NCBI GenBank assembly: GCA_012719075.1
Contig: JAAYBB010000020.1
Coordinates: 1-64,000 of the forward strand
Source of the DNA: Clostridiales bacterium
GTDB taxonomy: Bacteria; Bacillota; Clostridia; Oscillospirales; Feifaniaceae
Direction: 5' to 3'
DNA length: 64,000 nt
Positions 1 through 7,814 of this stretch are shown in pieces. Numbering within the stretch: the first letter of the stretch is position 1; every line of letters starts with the position of its first letter. The notes under the pieces are model-generated. The model was not told the DNA's origin. It searched no databases and was given only the letters and a program-made list of their open reading frames with translations. The translations under genes were made by a program, and so were the position numbers.

Positions 1-760
1 AAATTCTGGATTGGATGACGACGCCCCCGTTGATGACCAGGCGTGTCCCCAGCAACACGGCCGCGGTGGTGTTGACGTGGTACGAAATGCGGTACAGTCC
101 AGCTGTGGCCACCGTAAACAGGGTGTTGCCGCTTGTCAGGGTGATCCCCGGCGACAACAGCTGTACGCTCGGAAAGGAGAGGTTGGTGCCGGCAACCAGC
201 ACGGTGATGAGTCCCCCCGCGGTGTTGGCGGCAAAAGCTGAGATGGCAGACGGCGGCGGCAGCGGTGCGGGGCCACCGGTTGCGCCGGCGGCACCCGCCG
301 GGCCGTCCGGACCGACAGGGCCCACGGCGCCAGTCGGGCCTGTGGGGCCGATCGGGCCCGGCAATCCCTCCGGTCCGGTGGGGCCCGCAGGGCCCATTGG
401 CCCGGCCGGGCCGGTCGGTCCGATGGCCGAACCGGTCGGTCCGGCGGGCCCCGTCGGGCCGGTTGCGCCATAGAAGACAGGCGCCTGTAAGGCATGGGTC
501 AGTTTTCCGGTCAGGATGATCTGATTTTCCAGGACGTTTCCAAGCGTGTTGCTCACGCTGTCGTTGACACCGGTGACCTCCTCGACCGTGGGGCTCTCCT
601 CCAGTCCGGGGAGGGTGCCGATGGCATACTGGATCTTTTCGCCCTCGGCATTGATGATGTGGCTGAGGGCCAGTTCTTCCGAGGCAATGGAGGAGATGAC
701 CTGGTTGATGGCATCCGGTCTGTTCAGATCGGGCGTCTGCGGAAATTGCGGTATTGACAT
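1..760 (-). CDS. Collagen-like (Gly-X-Y) spore-surface-type protein, 3' end outside the window
   Basis: The gene reads leftward from an ATG at 760 with a GGGAGGGAG ribosome site just upstream, and runs off the left edge. Residues 1-80 are a helical domain with the motif [14 protein letters not shown], shared with the next two genes. A Gly-Pro-Thr/Ala repeat region follows, interrupted once (TGSAIGP), and then a Pro-rich linker leads into a beta-rich domain ([20 protein letters not shown]) similar to the C-terminal domain of the neighbouring paralogue. The order N-domain, collagen stalk, beta domain is that of BclA-like exosporium proteins. Spore-surface location is inferred from this architecture; no host was checked. 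The opposite strand also reads as Gly-Pro repeats because GGN-CCN codons are near self-complementary, but it lacks the flanking domains. Confidence 0.8.
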   Translation of the reverse strand, partial: MSIPQFPQTPDLNRPDAINQVISSIASEELALSHIINAEGEKIQYAIGTLPGLEESPTVEEVTGVNDSVSNTLGNVLENQIILTGKLTHALQAPVFYGATGPTGPAGPTGSAIGPTGPAGPMGPAGPTGPEGLPGPIGPTGPTGAVGPVGPDGPAGAAGATGGPAPLPPPSAISAFAANTAGGLITVLVAGTNLSFPSVQLLSPGITLTSGNTLFTVATAGLYRISYHVNTTAAVLLGTRLVINGGVVIQSRI

Positions 761-774
761 GGCGATCTCCCTCC

Positions 775-1680
775 CTAACTGAGCCGTGTGATCATCAGCG
801 TGGCGCCCGCGCCATCAGCCAGGGTCAGACTGACGGGTGCCCCGATGATCTGCAGCTGCACAACGGTTGGAACCGTCAAATCCACGAGGATCTCATTGGA
901 GTAGTTGGAGAGGCTGAGGATGGGGTCGACCGTGGAGGCCGTGCTCGGGACTCCGCCCAAGGTGATGCGCGTGCCCACCAACAGCCCGGCGGTGAGATTG
1001 ACGGCATAGGCAATTCGGTAGCGGCCGGGCACAGAGACCGTAAAGTTTGTATTGGTTCCGTCCACCGAGATGCCGGTCGGCAGGATTTGGCCGTTTGGCA
1101 GCGCAACGGGCGTGCCTGTGAGCGAGGCGGAGAGCGTAGAGGACGAGGCGTACGCATAGGCGGAGGTGGCCGTTGTATTGGTCCCGGTCGGCCCGGTGGG
1201 GCCGACGACGCCCACGGCGCCGACCGGACCTTCCGGCCCGTCCGGGCCCGTGGGTCCGGCTTCACCGGTCGGCCCCTGCGGTCCCGCAGGGCCCATTGGT
1301 CCGACGGGGCCCTCGGGTCCGGTGGGGCCCGTTGGCCCGCCGGGATCGCCGGCCGGCCCCTGGGGTCCGGTGGGGCCTGTGGCGCCGGTCATCTCGGATG
1401 CCGACAGCGCCTGCTGCAGCTTGGACTTCAGCAGCAGTTGGTTGTAAGAGGCATTCTGCAGCAGGTTTTGAATGCTCTCATTGGTGCTCAGCAGGTCCTC
1501 GATGGTTGCCGGAGGTCCGGTCAGGCCCGGCAGGGTGCCCAGCACATACTGCAGCTTTTCGCCCTCGGCGTTGATGATATGGCTCAGTCCAAGCTCCTCC
1601 ATGGCGATGGAGGACAGGATCTGGTTGACTGCGTCGTCCCGCGTAATGTCGGGATTATCCGGAAAGGTAGGTCTTGACAA
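775..1680 (-). CDS. Collagen-like (Gly-X-Y) BclA-type surface protein
   Basis: A 301-residue protein from a TTG start at 1680 (SRPTFPDNP follows), chosen because AGAAGGGTGA lies about 6 bases upstream and the shared paralogue N-terminus begins here. Residues 1-85 hold the common domain ([20 protein letters not shown]). About 23 Gly-X-Y triplets follow, rich in GPTGPT, then a Ser/Thr-rich linker and a beta-rich C-terminal domain of about 125 residues ([20 protein letters not shown]). This matches the trimeric collagen-stalk proteins of spore outer layers. It lies 14 bases upstream of the neighbouring collagen-like gene and may be co-transcribed with it. The role is inferred from architecture. 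Expression during sporulation is likely but no sporulation promoter was identified. Confidence 0.8.
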   Translation of the reverse strand: MSRPTFPDNPDITRDDAVNQILSSIAMEELGLSHIINAEGEKLQYVLGTLPGLTGPPATIEDLLSTNESIQNLLQNASYNQLLLKSKLQQALSASEMTGATGPTGPQGPAGDPGGPTGPTGPEGPVGPMGPAGPQGPTGEAGPTGPDGPEGPVGAVGVVGPTGPTGTNTTATSAYAYASSSTLSASLTGTPVALPNGQILPTGISVDGTNTNFTVSVPGRYRIAYAVNLTAGLLVGTRITLGGVPSTASTVDPILSLSNYSNEILVDLTVPTVVQLQIIGAPVSLTLADGAGATLMITRLS

Positions 1681-1720
1681 GTGAATCACCCTTCTGATGT
1701 GGACTTGTAATACATACACA

Positions 1721-1743
1721 GGGCCCATCGTATGGGTGGGCCC
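1721..1743 (-). terminator. Hairpin downstream of the cysteine-rich paralogue
   Basis: GGGCCCA at 1721-1727 pairs with TGGGCCC at 1737-1743 across a 9-base loop. It lies 29 bases past the stop codon of the cysteine-rich gene. The minus-strand tail is only moderately T-rich (TGTGTATGTATT), so termination is uncertain. Confidence 0.25.
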
Positions 1744-1771
1744 GAAACAATTGGATTTTGCGCGACATTGG

Positions 1772-2530
1772 CTAGAGCTTTGTAAAGCACAGACTGCCCT
1801 GTCTCAGATCAAGCCCCTCCAATGTACGTACAAACACAGATGCATGGCAGGGTGTGCAGGAGCAGGGCATCTGCAGGACGGTCTGTATAAACAGGGTCGG
1901 AGGGCAGGAGGGGCCGCTGAGTTCGATGGGGACGCGAATGGGGTTTCGGTCTCGGCAGGCAATGACCAGTTCCACCTCGGGGGTGGAGCAGCCGATCTCG
2001 GCAAGCTCTGCGCAGAAGTTGATCAGAAAGGAGGCGTTGCCCGGCAGCTCGATCTTGGAGCAGGGACAGGCCCCGGCCGGCAGATCACAGCCGTCGTTTC
2101 TCTGGGTCAGGAGCAGCGGGTCGTTGTAGCCGTACACCCTTGGCACGATGCCAAAGCAGGTCGAGGCCCTAAAGGGGCAGCACGTACAGGATCCGCAGTC
2201 CTCTCCGGGGACGCAGGGGAAGTCGGGCGGGCAGGGAGGCTTGGGCAGGTACTCCAAAACCCGGTCCATCTTGTTTTTCAGGATGAGCTGGTTTTGCAGG
2301 ACGATGTCCAACAGGTTGGACACGCTTCTGTTGACCTCCAGCAGGCCCTGCAAGCTGAAGCGCCCGTCGCCGCACTCGAGCTGGTTCAGCACACATTGGA
2401 TTTTTTCGCCCTCGGCGTTGATGATGTGGCTCAGTGCCACCTCCTCCAGCGCAATGGAGGACAGGATCATGGTCAGCGCCTGCTCCTGGGTGAGGTCAGG
2501 ATTCGGCTTGGGAAATTCGGGCATGGACAT
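1772..2530 (-). CDS. Cysteine-rich paralogue with the shared spore-surface-type N-terminal domain
   Basis: A 252-residue protein with ATG at 2530 and GGGAGGTG 7 bases upstream. Residues 1-90 are the domain shared with the two collagen-like genes ([20 protein letters not shown]). Instead of a Gly-X-Y stalk it continues with a Pro/Cys-rich segment ([20 protein letters not shown]) and then a domain with many more cysteines, including a CSCTPC motif near the end. Cysteine richness would suit disulfide cross-linking in a spore outer layer or a metal site; neither is proven. No enzyme motif was recognised. The three genes form a leftward cluster with a common N-terminal module and divergent C-terminal parts. 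Confidence 0.8.
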   Translation of the reverse strand: MSMPEFPKPNPDLTQEQALTMILSSIALEEVALSHIINAEGEKIQCVLNQLECGDGRFSLQGLLEVNRSVSNLLDIVLQNQLILKNKMDRVLEYLPKPPCPPDFPCVPGEDCGSCTCCPFRASTCFGIVPRVYGYNDPLLLTQRNDGCDLPAGACPCSKIELPGNASFLINFCAELAEIGCSTPEVELVIACRDRNPIRVPIELSGPSCPPTLFIQTVLQMPCSCTPCHASVFVRTLEGLDLRQGSLCFTKL

Positions 2531-2606
2531 GGGGCGACACCTCCCTATTCAATTCATGTTATGACGGTGACGGGAAGGCGGTGCGCGCACGGTTCAAGCC
2601 TGGCCC

Positions 2607-2631
2607 CAACCGGGCGGCGCCCGCCCGGTTG
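2607..2631. repeat. Perfect inverted repeat with a 3-base loop
   Basis: CAACCGGGCGG and CCGCCCGGTTG flank a CGC loop. The 11-bp GC-rich stem has no T run on either side, so it is not a typical terminator. It lies about 80 bases upstream of the leftward cysteine-rich gene. Confidence 0.6.
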
Positions 2632-2785
2632 CCGCGGGGTGAAAAACCTCCGCAGGCGCCCGCGAAAACGGCGGCACTTTGTCGCAAAACAAAGACGGTG
2701 TAACACCCTGTTTGCGAAGGCGAACCCCTGCCGGCCGCCCGTGAAAATCATTTCCAATTTGCCGGGTTTATCTTTGCAAAACGCA

Positions 2786-2814
2786 TTGATTCCCGGTGAA
2801 GAGTGTGCTAAGTT
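2786..2814 (+). promoter_or_regulatory. Possible sigma-A promoter of the opu-type operon
   Basis: TTGATT and TAAGTT are separated by 17 bases. The site lies in the only AT-rich stretch upstream of the ATPase gene and leaves a leader of about 125 bases. Both boxes are imperfect. Confidence 0.35.
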
Positions 2815-2947
2815 AGAATCAAATTTGGCCTTGCCGCGGGAGGGGCAGATTGGCCTTGAAGCCCCATGTTTTGGCCGCGTTTAACGGCATGTCACCGGAT
2901 CACCGAAGGCTCCTAAAAGTATATTTTTAAGGAGAGAAAAGGGCATC

Positions 2948-4096
2948 ATGATTCTGTTGGACGACGTGGATAAGGTATATCCCGGCGGTGTAAAAGCGGT
3001 CACAGGCGTCAGCCTCAGCATCCGGAAGGGAGAGATCTACGTCCTCATTGGCCCCTCGGGCTGCGGGAAGTCAACCATCCTCAACATGATCAACCGGCTC
3101 ATTTCCGCCACCGGGGGCCGGATTCTGATCGACGGCGTGGACAGCCGTCAAATCGAGCCCACGCTGCTGCGGCGCAGCATCGGCTATGCAATTCAGGAGA
3201 CGGCGCTCTTTCCGCACATGACGGTCAGGGAAAACATTGCGGTCGTGCCCCGGCTGTGCAAGTGGGAGGAGAGGCGCATCGCCGCGCGCGTGGAGGAGCT
3301 GCTCCACCTGATCGGGCTGGACCCCGGCCAATATGCCGACAAGTACCCCGCCCAGCTCAGCGGCGGAGAAAAGCAGCGCGTGGGCGTGGCCAGGGCGCTG
3401 GGCGCCGACCCCCCGATCCTGCTGATGGACGAACCGTTTGGCGCCATCGACCCCATCACGCGCGTGCGTTTACAGGACCAGTTCCTGGAGATCCAGGAAA
3501 AGATCAACAAGACCATCGTGTTTGTCACCCACGACATCGACGAGGCGCTCAAGATGGGGGACCACATCGGCATCCTCAACCAGGGTCGGTTGGTGCAGTC
3601 CGGTACGCCCAAGGACATCCTCTCGCACCCGGCAGATGCGTTTGTCGAGGTGTTCATGGGCACCGGCTGGAAAATGAAGTGGCTCAAGCTGATCCGGGTC
3701 GAGGAGGTGATGGACCACACCGACTGCTTCTGTACGCTCGACGCGGACGGCCCCGAGGTGGCCCGGCGCATGCGCAGACAGGCGCTGTCCAGCCTGCCCG
3801 TGGTCGACGGGGCGCACCGGCTGCTGGGCTATGTCCCGCTCAAAGAGGTTCAGGCCGGGCGGGACTGGCAACGCCGCATCCTGCCCTACGCCCAGGTCCT
3901 GGGCAAGAAGTGGACGCTGTTTGACAGCTTTTTGCCGCTGTTTGCCGATGCCAACAACTACTTGCCCGTGGCCGAAGACAAGGGCACGCTGCTTGGCCTC
4001 CTGACCGAAGCACACCTTAGGGAGTATCTTGGCGATACCTTTATGGAAAGCGAGGAGGGGCTGCAAGATGCAGGCGCTGATCACCCCATCCAGTAA
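2948..4096 (+). CDS. opuCA: Osmoprotectant (glycine betaine/choline/carnitine-type) ABC transporter ATPase with CBS region
   Basis: A 382-residue cytoplasmic ATPase energising uptake of compatible solutes. Walker A (GPSGCGKST) is at about residues 39-47, a Q-loop (AIQETALFPHMTVREN) follows, then the ABC signature LSGGEKQR, Walker B (ILLMDEPFGAID) and the switch His (FVTHDIDEA). Residues beyond about 245 form the C-terminal CBS-type region seen in OpuA/OpuC ATPases and linked there to osmotic gating. The length and Q-loop family fit OpuCA/ProV. The ATG has an AAGGAG-type site upstream. The end overlaps the permease gene by 29 bases, implying translational coupling. The exact substrate cannot be read from this subunit. 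Confidence 0.9.
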   Translation: MILLDDVDKVYPGGVKAVTGVSLSIRKGEIYVLIGPSGCGKSTILNMINRLISATGGRILIDGVDSRQIEPTLLRRSIGYAIQETALFPHMTVRENIAVVPRLCKWEERRIAARVEELLHLIGLDPGQYADKYPAQLSGGEKQRVGVARALGADPPILLMDEPFGAIDPITRVRLQDQFLEIQEKINKTIVFVTHDIDEALKMGDHIGILNQGRLVQSGTPKDILSHPADAFVEVFMGTGWKMKWLKLIRVEEVMDHTDCFCTLDADGPEVARRMRRQALSSLPVVDGAHRLLGYVPLKEVQAGRDWQRRILPYAQVLGKKWTLFDSFLPLFADANNYLPVAEDKGTLLGLLTEAHLREYLGDTFMESEEGLQDAGADHPIQ

Positions 4097-4763
4097 CGCC
4101 GCGCTGGCGGCCGTCTGGACCAAGACCCTGCACTATATCACCGACAACCTGCCCGAAATCCTGGGGCTGTGCCGACAGCACCTCGAGGTGACCGGCGTCG
4201 CCATTGTCGCGGCCATCCTGGCGGCTGTGCCGCTGGGCATTTTTTTGGCCTATCAGAAAAAGCTGGCCGCACCGCTGCTGGGCCTCGCAGGGCTGCTGCA
4301 GACCATCCCCAGCCTGGCGCTGCTGGCCATGATGATCCCGCTGTTCGGCATCGGCTTCACCCCCTCCGTCGTCATGCTCTTTCTCTATTCGCTGCTGCCC
4401 ATCCTGCGCAACACCTACACCGGCATCAACGAGGTGACCGACGAGCTGGTGCTGGCCGCGCGGGGCATGGGGATGACCAACGCACAAATTATCCTCAAGG
4501 TACAGATGCCCATCGCCACACCGATCATCATCGCGGGGATAAGGACGGCCTCCGTCATCTGCGTGGGCACGGCCACGCTTGCGGCCCTGATCGGATTTGG
4601 CGGATTGGGCTCTTTGATTTACAGGGGGATTTCGCAGATCAAAATCGATCTGATCGTGACCGGCGCCCTGTTTTCGGCGCTGCTGGCGCTGGCGGTCGAC
4701 GGGCTGTTTTCGGTGATCGAATACGCGATTACACCCAAGGGGTTGAGGACCCATACGCAATAG
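4068..4763 (+). CDS. opuCB: Osmoprotectant ABC transporter permease
   Basis: A 231-residue inner-membrane permease. The ATG at 4068 was chosen for the GAGGAGGGG site 7 bases upstream inside the end of the ATPase gene. Several hydrophobic segments are visible (VAIVAAILAAVPLGIFLAY, PSLALLAMMIPLFGIG, and further ones). The EAA-type loop appears as ELVLAARGMGMTNAQIILKV, which contacts the ATPase. The family is OpuCB/OpuCD or YehW/ProW. Canonical OpuC operons carry two permease genes; only this one is visible here, so the channel may be a homodimer or the partner may lie elsewhere. Confidence 0.9.
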   Translation: MQALITPSSNAALAAVWTKTLHYITDNLPEILGLCRQHLEVTGVAIVAAILAAVPLGIFLAYQKKLAAPLLGLAGLLQTIPSLALLAMMIPLFGIGFTPSVVMLFLYSLLPILRNTYTGINEVTDELVLAARGMGMTNAQIILKVQMPIATPIIIAGIRTASVICVGTATLAALIGFGGLGSLIYRGISQIKIDLIVTGALFSALLALAVDGLFSVIEYAITPKGLRTHTQ

Positions 4764-4810
4764 GGCGACAGGGAAATTTGCCGCACAAGTCAACGGGGGA
4801 GTGATATCAG

Positions 4811-5719
4811 GTGAACAGCAGGATCCGACCCATCGCGCTTCTCATGGCCCTTTTACTGCTGCTTCCGGCCTGCTCGGGGGAGGGGCAGAAGGAGGAGGAG
4901 GACCAAAAGGTCATCCATCTGGCGGCCCAGGTGTGGACCGAGGCGACGATTTTGGCCTATGTCACGCAGTATGTCATCGAAGAGAACACCGACTACACGG
5001 TCGAGGTGGTGGAACTGGAGAGCGACGTCTTGGTGTGGGAGGCGCTTGAAAACGGGCACGCCGACCTGTGGCAGGGCTACGCCTCCAGCCTGCTCCCCGT
5101 CATTGGAGAGGAGTCGTCCACGCTGCGCGAATCCGACGAGATCTACGAGCATGTAAAGGCCAAAGCCGATCAGGAGTACGACATCAAGCTGCTGGATAAA
5201 ATGGGCTTTTACAACAACTACGACCTGGCGGTGACCCCCGAGCTGGCCGCGCGGCACAACCTCAAGACCTATTCCGACCTCGCCCGGGTGTCGGCCGACT
5301 ATACGCTGGTGGCCGACTACAACTTTTACGACCGCATCGACTGCTACCCGCTGCTCAAAGAGTTTTACGATTTTGAATTCAAGGACATCCTGGCCGTGGC
5401 GGTGGCGCTGAAGTATCCGACGGTTGAAAATGGCGAGGCCGACATCGTCCACTGCTACACCACCGATTCGGGCATCACCCGGCTGGGGCTTGTGCTGCTG
5501 CAGGACGACAAAAACGCCGTCATGCGCTTTGACGCCGTCTACATCCTGCGCGGCGATTTTTATAGAGACCACCCCGACGTGGTGGAGATTTTGAACAAGG
5601 TCAAGATCGACAACCTCCAGATGTCGCAGCTCAACTACGAGGTGGAGGTCGACGGCAAGACCGCGCAGGAGGTGGCGCGGAGCTTTTTGAGCTCGGCCGG
5701 GCTCATCCCCGAAAGCTGA
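4811..5719 (+). CDS. opuCC: Osmoprotectant-binding lipoprotein
   Basis: A 302-residue substrate-binding lipoprotein from a GTG start at 4811. The signal peptide ends in a lipobox (LLLPAC, Cys about residue 21), so it should be anchored on the outer face of the membrane. The mature part has the OpuAC/ProX fold features: AAQVWTEATILAYVTQYVIE near the start, a domain with VWEALENGHADLWQGYASS, and Tyr/Trp-rich segments of the kind that form betaine cages (FYNNYDLAVTP, YNFYDRIDCYPLL). It is the last gene of the opu-type operon. Glycine betaine or a related quaternary amine is likely; the ligand is not determined. Confidence 0.88.
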   Translation: MNSRIRPIALLMALLLLLPACSGEGQKEEEDQKVIHLAAQVWTEATILAYVTQYVIEENTDYTVEVVELESDVLVWEALENGHADLWQGYASSLLPVIGEESSTLRESDEIYEHVKAKADQEYDIKLLDKMGFYNNYDLAVTPELAARHNLKTYSDLARVSADYTLVADYNFYDRIDCYPLLKEFYDFEFKDILAVAVALKYPTVENGEADIVHCYTTDSGITRLGLVLLQDDKNAVMRFDAVYILRGDFYRDHPDVVEILNKVKIDNLQMSQLNYEVEVDGKTAQEVARSFLSSAGLIPES

Positions 5720-6081
5720 GGGGCTGACGGCGGGGGACGGCCGCAGCAGCGGGCATGGCCTTTGTCGGGCTCACCCCGGAGGTGAAGGCGCTGACAGCGG
5801 TGAGTGCCCGCAGCGAATTTTCCTCGTTTGGGTGAAGCCGGTTGCCGGGTGGAAAAAGAGGCCGCCGCGACCTGTTTCCGGGCGGGCGGCGGGCAACGCG
5901 GCTGCGGTGGCAAAAAGAGGCCGCCTTGCCTTACTTCCGGGTGGCAGGAGAGTTTGGGGACCCATGGATTGGCTCTGCAAGGAGACCGGCGTGCCGGTCT
6001 CCCCGCAGGGCCGTCTGTTCGCTTTCAAGGCGGGGTAATCTGGCGATCTTTTTAAAGATAGGATTGTCTGGCCACCCTCAA
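5720..6081. other. Non-coding region with an imperfect direct repeat
   Basis: No gene is supported here. Two similar stretches begin at about 5848 and 5906, 58 bases apart; both contain GGTGG, AAAAAGAGGCCGCC and TTCCGGG. No clear terminator for the preceding operon was found. Confidence 0.5.
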
Positions 6082-6229
6082 GGCAGAGCCGCCTGGATAT
6101 CTTCGGGGCAGGGTTGTCTGGATGTCTTTGGGGCAGAGCCGTCTGGATGTCTTCGGGTAGGGTTGTATGGATGTCTTCGGGCAGAGCCGTCTGGATGTCT
6201 TTGGGGCAGGGTAGTCTGCTTGTCTTTGG
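6082..6229. repeat. Six tandem copies of a 24-25 bp repeat
   Basis: Copies lie at 6082-6106, 6107-6131, 6132-6156, 6157-6180, 6181-6204 and 6205-6229. The unit approximates GGCAGAGCCGTCTGGATG followed by TCTTCGG. Copies of the GCAGAGCC type alternate with the GCAGGGTT type, giving a 50-bp higher-order period. There are no spacers, so it is not a CRISPR array. Frame shifts between 24- and 25-bp units argue against a translated repeat. Confidence 0.8.
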
Positions 6230-6547
6230 AGCGGGAACGCCTTTCTGCCCTTAAAACCAGGTAATCTGGGTGGTTCTCGTGAGGCGATCTGTCTGCCGCC
6301 GTGCCGTCGGCCCTCCCCAGGATTGGCAGATGGTTCGCTTCATGTGAGGGACAGACATTAAAAAATCCCACTTTTTACATTTCGGCCGCCCGGCCTGCTG
6401 AGGGTCGCGGAATCGGAAAATGTTGGGACGCCGCAGGGGTGCGAGCGCCGCGACAGGCTCTGACAGAGGCCGATTTCCCCGTTTTCGGGCCGCCGTTGCC
6501 GGCGCTGCGCGCCCTTGGGCGGCCGCTTGACCGCGGCGCGCTTCGCC
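6230..6547. other. Non-coding gap upstream of the small membrane protein
   Basis: No supported gene and no clear terminator or riboswitch. Short reading frames here have no ribosome site and no recognisable protein character. Confidence 0.5.
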
Positions 6548-6576
6548 TTGATATTTGTCGTCGTTTCGTATATACT
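6548..6576 (+). promoter_or_regulatory. Sigma-A type promoter for the small membrane protein
   Basis: TTGATA and TATACT are separated by exactly 17 bases within an AT-rich island. It lies about 130 bases upstream of the TTG start at 6706. Confidence 0.5.
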
Positions 6577-6705
6577 GTACTTGTTTAAGGCCTTTGTGCA
6601 TACGGTCTTTACAGAGGAGCGCGGATCGCACCCGCCCGGAAAAGGGAGGGGAGCGCGGTCGGTGCTCGTTTTGGACAGATCAATTCTGCTGGGGGGTGCG
6701 TCAGA

Positions 6706-7050
6706 TTGTTTTTCAAGTACCTGAGAGAATCCGGCTACAAGCGCTGGATTTTTGGCGCCATTTTAGTCGTTGTGCTCTCGGTTGGGCCGGCGTTGACCGG
6801 CAACATGTACAATGCCAGCGGCGTGCTGGGCAAGGGGGATCTGCAGGGCATCGGCATCTTGCTGGCCTGCTTCTCGGTGTTGGTGTTCGGCACCATCGCG
6901 CTGGTCACCGTCGTGATCAAGGCGGTGCGGACGCGCAACGAGCAGGTCCTGGCCATGGAGCTCGAGAGAATGAACAAGGGTAAAAAGGCGCCGCCGAAAA
7001 AGCCGGCGCCCGCGCCGGCCAAACCCCGCGGCATCCCGGTAGACGACTGA
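6706..7050 (+). CDS. Small two-helix membrane protein of unknown function
   Basis: A 114-residue protein from TTG at 6706 with a GGGGGG stretch about 8 bases upstream. Two hydrophobic helices are evident, IFGAILVVVLSVGPAL (residues about 15-30) and GIGILLACFSVLVFGTIALV (about 49-68). A charged segment (RTRNEQVLAMELERMNKG) and a Lys/Pro/Ala-rich tail (KKAPPKKPAPAPAKPRG) follow. No family was recognised. It stands alone between repeat-rich gaps with its own promoter. Coding is supported by the helices, the promoter and the site spacing, but not by homology. Confidence 0.6.
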   Translation: MFFKYLRESGYKRWIFGAILVVVLSVGPALTGNMYNASGVLGKGDLQGIGILLACFSVLVFGTIALVTVVIKAVRTRNEQVLAMELERMNKGKKAPPKKPAPAPAKPRGIPVDD

Positions 7051-7269
7051 GGCGAGGGCCTGTGGGCCGGGGCGCCCGGATTTGGGCTTGCCAAAGGGTC
7101 TCTTGGGCGTGCCCCGGAAAGGGCTTTTTGGCGCAGCCGATGCCCGGGGTGAGCGCAGGTTTTCAGGCGCCCCTCTCATGGACTTGCCGCTCACCTGCAA
7201 GGGCGCTGTTTTGCCGAGCGGTCCCTTTGGCGGGACCCTGGCTTTCCAATAGGATATTCCGTTACCCAC
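7051..7269. other. Non-coding gap after the small membrane protein
   Basis: No supported gene. A weak GCCC/GGGC hairpin followed by TTTTT at about 7111-7129 could terminate the small membrane protein transcript. Confidence 0.4.
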
Positions 7270-7475
7270 GATCCCAACCAAGGTCGCGGCCAACAGGCCG
7301 CGACCTTTTGAGAAGACAGCGGACCAGGGCGGTGCCTCGTCCGGACGGTAAGGCCTCTCCATGATGAAGACAGCACCTCACCAGGATGCCAACCGAAGTC
7401 GCGGCCTATAACCGCGACCTTTTGAAAAGACAGCGGACCAGGCGGTGCCTCGTCCGGGCTGTAACATCTCTCCAT
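7270..7475. repeat. Two copies of a hairpin-bearing element of about 90 bp
   Basis: Copy 1 starts at 7270 and copy 2 at 7385, 115 bases apart. Each has a GTCGCGG...CCGCGAC hairpin followed by CCTTTTGA(G/A)AAGACAGCG, then GACCAG, GGTGCCTCGTCCGG and CTCTCCAT. The conservation covers far more than the hairpins. No coding sense was found. Confidence 0.7.
7280..7309 (+). terminator. Strong hairpin with T tail in the first repeat copy
   Basis: AAGGTCGCGGCC (7280-7291) pairs with GGCCGCGACCTT (7296-7307) across an AACA loop, followed by TT. A weaker version (7398-7418, then CTTTT) occurs in the second copy. It could end rightward transcription from the small membrane protein gene. Confidence 0.45.
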
Positions 7476-7597
7476 AGGGTCCCTTTTCGAGGTCGTACTC
7501 GCCGCCCTTTTTGATATCCTTTGCAGAGCCCTTCCGGGACCCTTCCCGGGATTTACCGGGTACCCATCCGGGTCTCGGCCTTTCAACAGGACAACAA

Positions 7598-7622
7598 AAA
7601 GAGCGCCCGCCGGGCGCTCTTT
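7598..7622. terminator. Bidirectional intrinsic terminator after cheA
   Basis: AAAGAGCGCCC (7598-7608) and GGGCGCTCTTT (7612-7622) form an 11-bp stem with a GCC loop, flanked by A and T runs on both sides. It lies about 190 bases past the cheA stop codon on the minus strand. Confidence 0.7.
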
Positions 7623-7654
7623 AAAATATAGCGGATGGATGCGGACAGGCGAAG

Positions 7655-7745
7655 CCCACCGGGATCGCGTGAGCACCCTTGCGGGGATCTCAGCGTTCCC
7701 CACCGGGATCATGTGAGCACCCCCACCGGAATCGCGCAGTCACTC
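7655..7745. repeat. Three copies of a 24-bp repeat next to the end of cheA
   Basis: Copies resembling CCCACCGGGATC(G/A)(C/T)GTGAGCACCC start at 7655, 7699 and about 7722. The third copy is degenerate. The region lies between the terminator and the cheA stop and has no coding sense. Confidence 0.55.
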
Positions 7746-7814
7746 AACACGGAAGACGCACAAGAGTTGCCCCGCCGGGCCCCTCATCCGGGGACGCCCC
7801 ATGCTAGGCCTTTC

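Larger units (their letters stand above)
2531..2947. other. Divergent intergenic region between the spore-type genes and the opu operon
   Basis: About 417 bases without a credible gene. It holds a perfect 11-bp inverted repeat (2607-2631) and a possible promoter for the rightward operon (2786-2814). A ribosome site AAGGAGAGAAAAGGG lies just before the ATG at 2948. The leftward cluster must also start here, but no sporulation-type promoter was confidently identified. Confidence 0.6.

Noticed and set aside
15-473. Rightward Gly-Pro-rich frame resembling a collagen-like protein
   Set aside because: It is the complement of the leftward collagen stalk. The leftward reading has a ribosome site, the shared N-terminal domain and a C-terminal domain; the rightward one has none.
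6082-6229. Tandem repeats considered as a CRISPR array
   Set aside because: Units are contiguous with no spacers and no cas genes nearby.
7191-7712. Leftward 173-residue frame across the repeat region
   Set aside because: It translates through hairpins, repeats and a terminator, has no ribosome site, and its repeated peptides simply reflect the DNA repeats.
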